This document shows, one piece after another, positions 44,540 through 51,995 of a stretch of 64,000 nt of DNA. This DNA is from Candidatus Cloacimonadota bacterium (GTDB lineage: Bacteria > Cloacimonadota > Cloacimonadia > Cloacimonadales > Cloacimonadaceae), in assembly GCA_012516855.1 (NCBI GenBank), contig JAAYWB010000060.1:1-64000 (forward strand). The letters run 5' to 3'. The notes beneath the pieces were generated by a model that saw only the letters and a list, made by a program, of their open reading frames with translations, did no database searches and was not told the origin of the DNA. How positions within the stretch are numbered: the first letter of the stretch is position 1; each line of letters begins with the position of its first letter. The position numbers and the translations under genes are program-made.

Positions 44540-45819
44540 TCCTGTTCTTCTTCTTTGGAGTGGCGCTTGAGCAGCACCACGCAGTCGTCGATGGTGGCTT
44601 TGCCCTGCACGATGTCCTCTGCCAGTGCGTAGCAGGTAGGCGAGCCGCAGGCGCTGCAGTTCAGGCCTGGCAGGGAGGTGAGTATCTCATTTATTCTCTT
44701 CATCTTAAAGATGGCTGTCTTGATGTCTTTGTCCAGTTCCATGATGGAGCGCGGGGTCAGGGGCACCACGTCGAATTCCCCGGCGCGGTAAAGGTTGTCC
44801 AGCTCGTGCACGTCTGCCTCGCTGTTGGTGCTTTCCTTTATCATCTTTTTGATGCGGCTCATCGCCACGAAGGGGTTTTCCACGTTGAAGGAACCGCCCA
44901 CACAGCCGTTGGTGCAGCTTCGGAGCACGATGTAGTCGTATTGGTCCAGATAGTGGTCTTCCACGCGGGAAAGGATTTCCATCACGTTGTCCACGCCGTT
45001 CACGGAAAGCGCCCTGATGTCCTCGCAGTCAACCAGATCGGCCTGCACGCCGGAAAGCGCCCAGGTGAGGCCTTTGGGAAAAGTTTGTATCCGGGGCGGA
45101 TGATTTTGCAGTTTTTTGATGTGTTCGTGCACCCTGCCGTAAATCATGCCGATGGAGAAGGCGCCGTCCTGAAGGTGTTTGTAGGCTCCCTCCGGCTGGT
45201 GCACGGCGGTCACGTGGGCGGGGCAGGGCACGATGAGGAAAATTCCGATATCCTCTTCTGCCAGGCCGGTTTCCGCCTTGATCCTGTCGCGCAGGTAACT
45301 GGTGAGGATGCTCATCGGGGCTTCGAGGTGGAAGAGGTTTGGCAGCAGCGAGGGGTATTTGAGCTGGATTAGCCGCACCACGGTGGGGCAATTGCTGCTC
45401 AGGATCGGCCGCGTGTTCCGTTTGTGGCGGATGTAGTCGCGGATCATGCCGATCATGAATTCCGTGACCATAGCCTCTTCCTGCACTTCGTCAAAGCCCA
45501 GTTCGTAGATGGCCTGCTTGGCCACTTCATAGGAAACGTCTTCGGTGAACTGCCCGAAATAGGAGGTGGAAACCACCGCCACCTTATACTTGAACCTGTG
45601 GATTATGTCCAGGGGGTCGCTGCGGGGGATGATTGCATGGAACTCACATGTTTCCAGGCATCTGCCGCAGTCAACGCAGCGGTTGGCGTCGATTCGCGCC
45701 TTGCGGTTGCGCACCCGGATGGCCTCTGTGGGGCAAACCCTCACGCAGGCGGTGCAGCCGGTACAGTTGTCTTCCAGTATCCGGAGCGCGTGGTAGTATT
45801 GTGTTTCCTTTTTATCCAT
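44536..45819 (-). CDS. Divergent [FeFe]-hydrogenase-like protein (putative sensory type)
   Basis: 427 aa. Two ferredoxin clusters (C19, C22, C25, C29 and C48, C51, C54, C58). An H-cluster-like domain has L1 SSNCPTVV (C144), L2 VPCPAHV (C199) and L3 SCTNGCVGG (C302, C306). C-terminal Fes-type [4Fe-4S] motif C388, C391, C396, C413. Loop motifs depart strongly from catalytic HydA (no KxxE after L2, no GGGxP in L3), as in the low-activity, putatively sensory group. It overlaps the small ATPase gene by 8 nt and the DRTGG gene by 4 nt. A redox or H2 sensor feeding the ATPase is inferred; electron carrier is the alternative. Confidence 0.85.
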   Translation of the reverse strand: MDKKETQYYHALRILEDNCTGCTACVRVCPTEAIRVRNRKARIDANRCVDCGRCLETCEFHAIIPRSDPLDIIHRFKYKVAVVSTSYFGQFTEDVSYEVAKQAIYELGFDEVQEEAMVTEFMIGMIRDYIRHKRNTRPILSSNCPTVVRLIQLKYPSLLPNLFHLEAPMSILTSYLRDRIKAETGLAEEDIGIFLIVPCPAHVTAVHQPEGAYKHLQDGAFSIGMIYGRVHEHIKKLQNHPPRIQTFPKGLTWALSGVQADLVDCEDIRALSVNGVDNVMEILSRVEDHYLDQYDYIVLRSCTNGCVGGSFNVENPFVAMSRIKKMIKESTNSEADVHELDNLYRAGEFDVVPLTPRSIMELDKDIKTAIFKMKRINEILTSLPGLNCSACGSPTCYALAEDIVQGKATIDDCVVLLKRHSKEEEQE

Positions 45820-46312
45820 CTTGCCTGAAAAAGATCAAAAACTCCAGCGTTGTGGTGTCGCCGGCTGCCGAACTAATATGCAGCGCGTCGGTGTTCTTTT
45901 TGATGTTTGGCAGGCCCAGCCCAGCTCCGAATCCCATTTCCCGGACCATGTCGTCCGCGGTTGAATAGCCCGGAACCATCGCCTGTTCGATGTTTCCAAT
46001 CCCCGGCCCGTTGTCCTGGAAGATCATGTGGATGAGGTCCGGATAGACGTGGCTTAGCATCGCCCCGCCCGATGAGTGTGCCGCAACGTTGATTTCGGCT
46101 TCATAGGCCGCAACGGCCACCCGGCGCAGGATTTCCGGGTTCACGCCCAGGCGCTTGAGCAGGTTTTTCACATCTGCCGAACCTTTTCCGGCGCTGTTGA
46201 AATCCTTTTCCGGAATCAGCGAATCCAGGGAAACGTCGGCTTCGGGAGGCTCCGCGAAATGTTTTTTCACGGCTTCCTCAAAGCCTTCGTGGATATGCCA
46301 GAATTCTGCCAT
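45812..46312 (-). CDS. Small RsbW-like GHKL ATPase, copy 1
   Basis: About 166 aa. RsbW/anti-sigma-like ATP-binding fold: N-box EAEINVAAHS, G1 QDNGPGIG, G2 GFGAGLGLPNIKK. ATG 46312 starts one base after the stop of the DRTGG gene; an upstream ATG at 46342 would overlap by 29 nt and has no ribosome site. Predicted serine kinase or ATP switch paired with the divergent hydrogenase. No anti-anti-sigma partner lies in view. Confidence 0.85.
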   Translation of the reverse strand: MAEFWHIHEGFEEAVKKHFAEPPEADVSLDSLIPEKDFNSAGKGSADVKNLLKRLGVNPEILRRVAVAAYEAEINVAAHSSGGAMLSHVYPDLIHMIFQDNGPGIGNIEQAMVPGYSTADDMVREMGFGAGLGLPNIKKNTDALHISSAAGDTTTLEFLIFFRQDG

Positions 46313-46313
46313 C

Positions 46314-46661
46314 TCAGATTTTGCAGCTTCGCAGTCCGGCATTGAACAGCAACCCGCTGGAACGGTACATGGTTAGGTTGCTGCAGAATAGAGGCAGGTT
46401 GCGTTCCCTGGCCATCTCTATTACTTCGTCCAGGGGGCGTTTGCCGCGCACGAACACGATGCCCACGATGTCGATCATGTCCGAAAGCCTGATGACTTGG
46501 TTGTTGGTAAGGCCGGTCAAAAGCAGGGTCGGTTCTTTGGTGCACATAAGTATGTCGCTGATAAGGTCGGACGAGAAGGCGCAGGGCACCTCCACATCCA
46601 AATCGGCTTCGGGGGTCAGCACTTCCGCGTCGAGGAGCTGTACGATATCCTTTAATGTCAT
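46314..46661 (-). CDS. DRTGG-like domain protein, copy 1; first gene of the hydrogenase cluster
   Basis: 115 aa. Same fold as the second copy: VPCAFSSDLISDILMC, LLLTGLTNNQVIRLSDM, GIVFVRGKRPLDEVIEMA. No catalytic motif. Start with AGGTGA upstream. A TTGACT at 46714-46719 (minus) may belong to the cluster's promoter, but the -10 is unclear. Confidence 0.78.
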   Translation of the reverse strand: MTLKDIVQLLDAEVLTPEADLDVEVPCAFSSDLISDILMCTKEPTLLLTGLTNNQVIRLSDMIDIVGIVFVRGKRPLDEVIEMARERNLPLFCSNLTMYRSSGLLFNAGLRSCKI

Positions 46662-46872
46662 TCACTGTCACCTGTTCATATTGATGACGCCACTACAATT
46701 CAAAGGCCATACAAGTCAAGCAAATAATTGCGCCCCAGATTTGGCGTAGCGGACAATGCTGTCGGTCGCTGAATCGCTTTTCTTCCCCATTTTAACCAAG
46801 TGTATGCAGAAAACAGCCCGGAGGGCAGTAGAAACCAATCCCCGCGAAAAAGCGAAGCGACGCCGACTGGCC

Positions 46873-46979
46873 GTTAAGGCCCTATCATTTGTGCCGGGTG
46901 CGCCTCCCGCACGATGCCCGCATTTGATGCGAGTATTTGTCGGGAGGCGTGGGAGTGGGATGGAAGCGAGCGCTAAGGG
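46873..46979. repeat. 107-nt palindromic dispersed repeat, copy C
   Basis: Begins GTTAAGGCCC and ends GCGCTAAGG. The core 46901-46949 has outer stem CGCCTCCCG/CGGGAGGCG (9 bp, perfect) and inner stem GCCCGCA/TGCGAGT. Lies in the 454-nt gap 46662-47115 between the hydrogenase cluster and the last exported paralog. The only other items in that gap are the terminator at 47050-47078 and a possible -35 at 46714. Confidence 0.75.
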
Positions 46980-47049
46980 CGTGACAGACAGGACGGGTCG
47001 CGGAAAGTACGCAATGAACGGACACTGAAGCTGACATTGGAAAAGCAAG

Positions 47050-47078
47050 AAAAAAGGGACGGCCGAAATGGCCGTCCC
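47050..47078 (-). terminator. Intrinsic terminator of the third exported paralog
   Basis: Perfect 9-bp stem GGGACGGCC/GGCCGTCCC with loop of 5 (47056-47078). Followed on the minus strand by a run of six T. Confidence 0.88.
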
Positions 47079-47115
47079 CGGATATTTGAACCGGGCAAAT
47101 TCCGGTTGGTTGGAT

Positions 47116-49293
47116 TTATTTCATCAGCATCATTTTGCGGCTTTCGCTATGGCTGCTGGTGGTGAGGCGATAGAAGTAGATGCCGCTGGAGACGCTGTTG
47201 CCGCCGTTGTCGGTTCCGTTCCAGACATAGCTGTGGCGGCCGAATTCATGGTTGCCTTCAGCCAGGGTTTTCACCATCTGGCCTCTGACGTTGTAGATCT
47301 CAAGGCGGGCGGGCCCGGAAGCCGGCATGTCGAAACTGATGGTGGTTTCAGGGTTGAAGGGGTTGGGATAGTTTTGCAGCAGAAGCCTTGTCACGGAGGG
47401 CATGGTAGGATCGTCGGCAGCGGAACCAAGCGGGAAAACGATCTTGAGTTCCATGAACATCACTTCGCCGCCGTCCGGGGTGTTATGGTAGGGGGGAGAA
47501 TTCACGTTTGAGCCCCAAGTGAAGTCATTGTAGAACATCACGCCGATCTTGCCAACCTTATTCGGGCCTTGCATGCCGGTGTAGATCACTTTGTCCGCGG
47601 GATAAACGTACATCGGTTTGATGCCGGCCAGTTGAGGGGTTTCCACATTGTTCAGGATGATGGGTTCGCTCCAGGTGTTGCCATTGTCAGGGGTAACTGA
47701 AATGTAGATTTCGGGGGTCTGGGCGAAGTTGATATAATCGGTATCGGAGTAGTAATTGTACATCCGGGCGCGTTGGGAATCCTGCCAGATGCAAACCATC
47801 ATGCCCTGATCGTTGGGCTCGGAGACTTTCACACCATTGTAGTGGAACATCATCGCGTCGTTGTGGGCAGATGTATCCCAGTGGGGGAAAGGCCAGTCAG
47901 AGAACATCATCGGATAGAATCCGCCTGCTCCGTCATCGCCGTATTGGTCAACTTCACCCCAGGGCGCTTCCAAGTCCCAGGGGGTGAAAGTGCCGTTGAA
48001 ATCATCGTTGGGATCCTGCTGGGGAAAGATGTCGCGGATCATGAATTCGTGCGTGTTGATGTCAAAGACGAATTCTTTTACGAACTGCAGGGCGGGATAG
48101 TAGTAACCGCTGTAGGCATGCAGGCCCCAGAGGCTGGGAACGTGCAGCTTGCCATCAGGGCCTATGGTGGCGTTGACATGGCCGGAGTTGTAAATTCCCC
48201 AGTACAATTCGCCGTTGTCACCATAGGGGATATCGCCGGCGTCAGGATTGGTGTAATAGCCAGTGGTGTCATTGGGGGCGCCGTTGGGATTGATGGAGGG
48301 GATGTTGCCGAATCCGCTGTAGCGGGTCCAGGTGCCCTGGCCGTAATTCGGACAGACAAAGACGTCCATGTCTGCTTCGTCCAGGTGGTTGTCCGCGGCG
48401 TCATAGGCGACATGGTGTCCAGCCCAGTAGAGGTTTCCGGCATTGTCCACGGCGAGAGTGCCTGCCGGGCGGCGGAATTCAACCGTGTCGTGGTTCCAAG
48501 CATCCTGCTCAGGAATGGAGGTGTGTGTCCAGTTCATTGGGGTGCCCATCTCTATATCGTCACCATTGAAATCGGCATAGGCAATGTACATGTTTTCGCT
48601 GGGGTTGCCGTTCATGGCGTGTGAGATCTTGTTGCGCATGCCAACATAAACGCGGCGTTTTCCATCTACTGGCGAGGGACCGATCACTATGCAGGGCCAG
48701 ATGAATTCGTTGTCGGTGGTGGCTGTTCCATTGGGCGGGGTGATGGTGGTGGGTGCGTCTGCAACGAGGCAGATATCGTTGAAAAGGCCTGAGATGCCTG
48801 CGATGAAGGCGTCCGAAGTGAACTCGGTTTCGTTCTCGGCATCAGAGTCGGCATTGGCATGCCAGGCGTAGAGGGGCTTTCCGGAAACCGGATCGACCGC
48901 TACACCGGGGAAACCTTCATGGTTTTGCACACTGGTGATTTCGTTGTTGTTGATCACATTGCCGGCAGGGTCCAGGTAGGCATAAAACACGCGGCGGGTG
49001 CTGTTGGCCTGGCGGCGTCCATGATAGGTCATGAAATATCCGCCCCCTGCCGCGTCCGGGATCACTAACAGGGGAAGCTCATTGTAGCTGCCGATCATGT
49101 AATCATAGTAATTGGTGATGATGGCGGTGGGATTTTTTGTGAAGGTATAGCTTGGCACATCTCGCTGCGCGGGCATCCTAATGCCCTTGGGGCTGGGCAG
49201 CGGTTTCAGTTGCGGTCCGGGGACCATGGTCTCAGCCAGCACCAGGGCTGGCAGAAGGGCCAGGACCATCATGAATAAACAAATGCGTTTCAT
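47116..49293 (-). CDS. Exported beta-propeller-like protein with Asp-box and sorting tail, paralog 3 of 3
   Basis: 725 aa. ATG at 49293 with GGAG seven bases ahead; signal peptide FMMVLALLPALVLAE. Conserved with its two neighbours: AIITNYYDYMIGSYN, GGGYFMTYHGRRQ, GPSPVDGKRRVY, PNYGQGTWTR and the Asp-box TPDNGNTWSEP, a sialidase/propeller motif. Sorting tail [17 protein letters not shown] ... GIYFYRLTT ... KMMLMK. This is the most diverged of the three. The function is not known; binding or cleavage of polysaccharide is a guess. It has its own terminator. Confidence 0.8.
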   Translation of the reverse strand: MKRICLFMMVLALLPALVLAETMVPGPQLKPLPSPKGIRMPAQRDVPSYTFTKNPTAIITNYYDYMIGSYNELPLLVIPDAAGGGYFMTYHGRRQANSTRRVFYAYLDPAGNVINNNEITSVQNHEGFPGVAVDPVSGKPLYAWHANADSDAENETEFTSDAFIAGISGLFNDICLVADAPTTITPPNGTATTDNEFIWPCIVIGPSPVDGKRRVYVGMRNKISHAMNGNPSENMYIAYADFNGDDIEMGTPMNWTHTSIPEQDAWNHDTVEFRRPAGTLAVDNAGNLYWAGHHVAYDAADNHLDEADMDVFVCPNYGQGTWTRYSGFGNIPSINPNGAPNDTTGYYTNPDAGDIPYGDNGELYWGIYNSGHVNATIGPDGKLHVPSLWGLHAYSGYYYPALQFVKEFVFDINTHEFMIRDIFPQQDPNDDFNGTFTPWDLEAPWGEVDQYGDDGAGGFYPMMFSDWPFPHWDTSAHNDAMMFHYNGVKVSEPNDQGMMVCIWQDSQRARMYNYYSDTDYINFAQTPEIYISVTPDNGNTWSEPIILNNVETPQLAGIKPMYVYPADKVIYTGMQGPNKVGKIGVMFYNDFTWGSNVNSPPYHNTPDGGEVMFMELKIVFPLGSAADDPTMPSVTRLLLQNYPNPFNPETTISFDMPASGPARLEIYNVRGQMVKTLAEGNHEFGRHSYVWNGTDNGGNSVSSGIYFYRLTTSSHSESRKMMLMK

Positions 49294-49491
49294 GGTTTTC
49301 TCCATATCCTTAGTTGTTTGGTTCAAATTAAACAGCTTTGCCCCGAAGAGGGCGAAACCTTATCAAAAGTGCGAACAACGCTACCGGCCATTGGCCTGTC
49401 TGTCAAGAAGAACCATTAACCGATGAAAGTAATGTCTTTTAGGCTGCGAATAATTGTCAAGCAGAAAATCCACGGACAGAAATGATAGGAG

Positions 49492-49518
49492 AAAAAAACC
49501 CGGGTGCGGGCACCCGGG
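49492..49518 (-). terminator. Intrinsic terminator of paralog 2
   Basis: 8-bp stem CCCGGGTG/CACCCGGG with a 4-nt loop (49499-49518), then seven T on the minus strand. Nearly identical to the terminator at 51941-51967. Confidence 0.88.
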
Positions 49519-49546
49519 CAATTGAATCAGTGTATCTTGCCAAGTT

Positions 49547-51739
49547 TTACTTCATCAGCATCATTTTTTTGGTCTCCACGTTGCCGTTGGCGGTGAGGCG
49601 GTAGAAATAGATGCCGCTGGAGACGTTGCGACCGTCGTTGTCGGTGCCGTTCCAGACGAAGCTATGCTTGCCGAACTCCAGGTTTCCGTCCGTGATGGTT
49701 TTGACCAGCTGGCCCTTAACGTTGTACACGGAAAGGTTGGCATGGCCGGACTTCGGCATGTCGAAACCGATGGTTGTTTCCGGATTGAAGGGGTTGGGGT
49801 AGTTCTGATGCAGCATGCGGGTGATGGCAGGGGCGGTGTTTTCGCCATCGGCAGAGCCGATTGGGAAAACGATCTCGAGCTCCATGAACATCACTTCACC
49901 GCCGTCCGGGGTGTTATGGTAGGCAGGAGTGATGGCATTGGAGCCCCAAGTGAAGTCATTGTAGAACATAAAGCCAAGTTTTCCAACCTTGTGCTGGTCT
50001 TGCATGCGGGTGAAGATCACTTGGTCCGCGGGATAGACCCACATGGGTTTGATCCCGGAGAACTGGGGTGTTTCGACATTGTTGAGAATGATGGGCTCGC
50101 TCCAGGTGATGCCGTTGTCCGGAGATACCGCAATGAAGATCTCGGGAGTGTTGGCAAAGGCGGCGTAATCGGTGTCGGAATCAGCGTTAAACCAACGGGC
50201 ACGTTGGGAATCCTGCCAGACCGCGGCCATCATGCCTTTGTCGTTGGCATTTGTGATCTTGACGTTGTTGTAGTGGAAGAACATGAGTTCGCCGTGGGCG
50301 GATTGATCCCAGTGGGGGAAGGGCCATTTGAGGCCGGGATGCCCGCCGCCGGCGGCAGCTACAGTCAGGTAGTAATTGCCGTCATCAGCCTGGAAGTATT
50401 CCGGGGTGCCCCAGGGCGCTTCCATATCCCAGGGCACAAAGCACGGGTTGAATGTGTCATCGGGGTGCTTCTGAGGAAACACGTCTTTAACTGTAAATTC
50501 CTGGGTTGCGGGGTCGAAAACGAATTCCTTGATGACCTGGAATCTTGGCCAGTATATGCCGTCTTTGGTGGACTGGGTCCAAATGCCCAAAACGTGGATG
50601 CGGCCAAGATTGTCCAGACTGGCATTGAGGTGGGAGGAGTTGGCAATGGCCCAGACGAGAACGGAGTCGGGATAGGGGATACTGTCTTCGTTCACGAAAA
50701 GACCTTCGTTGCCACCCTGCTGTAAAGGGGGGTTGCAGGAAGGTATCCAACTGTAGTCGCTGATGCGGGTCCATTCACCCTGTCCGTAGTTCGGGCAGAT
50801 GAAGACATCCAGATCGGGTTCGCGGATGTTGGTCTCGCCATCAGAATCAACGGCGAAGTGGTAACCGGCATAATAGACGTTGCCGGCGTTGTCGGTGGTG
50901 AGGCTGTGGAAGGGACGGCGCCACTGGGCGTCCACGTTCCATTGGTTCATTTCGGGGATAGTGACATGGTTCCAGGTAAGGGGCACGTTGGTCTCGATAT
51001 CGATACCATCGAAATCGGTATAGGCGATCATCAGGTTTTCCGAGGGGCCTTGAGTTCCAGTGACATAGTTCCTGGTTGCCAGGTACACCCTTCTCTTGCC
51101 GGCAACCGGCGAGGGTCCGATTTGCGCGGTGGGCCAGATGAACTCGTTGTTTTCGGTGGTGACTCCGCTGGGTGAAGTGATAGTGATGGGGTTGTCGATG
51201 GCCACTTGGATATTGAAAAGGCCCGAGATGCCTGCCATGAAAGCGTCGGAAGCTACTTCAACTTCGTTTTCGGCATCAGTGTCCTTGTTGCAGTGCCAGG
51301 CGTAGAATGGCTTTCCGGACACGGGATCGACAGCCGTGGTGCAGTAACCTTCGTGATTCTGCACGCTGGTGATTTCGTTGTTGTTAATCACACTCAACAC
51401 GCCTTGGTCATCGTGGTTGATGTAGGCGTAGAAAACCCGACGGGTACTGTTGGCCTGGCGGCGTCCATGATAACTCATGAAATATCCGCCGCCGGCGGCA
51501 TCAGGGATGACACGCAGCGGCAGGCCGTTGTAGCTGCCTATCATGTAGTCGTAATAATTGGTGATGATGGCGGTGGGCTCTTTTGTAAAGGTATAGCTTG
51601 GCATATCTCGCTGCGCGGGCATCCTCATGCCCTTGGAGCTGGGCAGCGGTTTCAGGTGCGGTCCGGGGACCATGGTCTCAGCCAACGCTAAGGCTGGCAG
51701 GAGAACCAGGATCATCATGAACAAACAAATGCGTTTCAT
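49547..51739 (-). CDS. Exported beta-propeller-like protein with Asp-box and sorting tail, paralog 2 of 3 (mosaic)
   Basis: 730 aa. The ATG at 51739 has GGAGA upstream. The leader region and first ~40 residues (MKRICLFMMILVLLPALALA) are almost those of paralog 3. From about AIITNYYDYMIGSYNGLPLR on, the protein is close to paralog 1 (NHEGYCTTAVDPVSGKPFYAWHC, GEWTRISDYSWIPS, LKWPFPHWD). Asp-box SPDNGITWSEP and the same sorting tail are kept. It has a strong own promoter (51880-51908) and terminator. Confidence 0.82.
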   Translation of the reverse strand: MKRICLFMMILVLLPALALAETMVPGPHLKPLPSSKGMRMPAQRDMPSYTFTKEPTAIITNYYDYMIGSYNGLPLRVIPDAAGGGYFMSYHGRRQANSTRRVFYAYINHDDQGVLSVINNNEITSVQNHEGYCTTAVDPVSGKPFYAWHCNKDTDAENEVEVASDAFMAGISGLFNIQVAIDNPITITSPSGVTTENNEFIWPTAQIGPSPVAGKRRVYLATRNYVTGTQGPSENLMIAYTDFDGIDIETNVPLTWNHVTIPEMNQWNVDAQWRRPFHSLTTDNAGNVYYAGYHFAVDSDGETNIREPDLDVFICPNYGQGEWTRISDYSWIPSCNPPLQQGGNEGLFVNEDSIPYPDSVLVWAIANSSHLNASLDNLGRIHVLGIWTQSTKDGIYWPRFQVIKEFVFDPATQEFTVKDVFPQKHPDDTFNPCFVPWDMEAPWGTPEYFQADDGNYYLTVAAAGGGHPGLKWPFPHWDQSAHGELMFFHYNNVKITNANDKGMMAAVWQDSQRARWFNADSDTDYAAFANTPEIFIAVSPDNGITWSEPIILNNVETPQFSGIKPMWVYPADQVIFTRMQDQHKVGKLGFMFYNDFTWGSNAITPAYHNTPDGGEVMFMELEIVFPIGSADGENTAPAITRMLHQNYPNPFNPETTIGFDMPKSGHANLSVYNVKGQLVKTITDGNLEFGKHSFVWNGTDNDGRNVSSGIYFYRLTANGNVETKKMMLMK

Positions 51740-51879
51740 GGTTTTCTCCATATCCTTAGTTGTTGGGTTCAAATAGTCGGCTTCGCCTCTGCTGGGACGG
51801 AACCTCTTCACACGGTACGAAATACTATCGGCCATTGGCCTGCCTGCCTGCCAAAACGAAACCAAAAACCGACATATAT

Positions 51880-51908
51880 ATTATATTCAAGCTGCGCATA
51901 ATTGTCAA
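51880..51908 (-). promoter_or_regulatory. Strong consensus promoter of paralog 2
   Basis: On the minus strand, TTGACA (51908-51903), 17 nt, TATAAT (51885-51880). Both hexamers are perfect. The start codon is ~140 nt away, giving a leader that includes the palindrome GGCCAATGGCC (51830-51840). Confidence 0.85.
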
Positions 51909-51940
51909 GCAGAAAATCCGCAACAAGAAATAATAGGCAC

Positions 51941-51967
51941 AAAAAAACCCGGGTGCAGGCACCCGGG
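51941..51967 (-). terminator. Intrinsic terminator of paralog 1
   Basis: 8-bp stem CCCGGGTG/CACCCGGG (51948-51967), loop CAGG, then seven T on the minus strand. It lies 33 nt upstream of the next promoter's -35. Confidence 0.88.
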
Positions 51968-51995
51968 CTATTGAATCGGTGTATCTGGCGAAGTA

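Noticed and set aside
49386-49396. Palindrome GGCCATTGGCC as a terminator
   Set aside because: Too short a stem with no T-run, located in the leader rather than after a gene; kept only as a possible operator.
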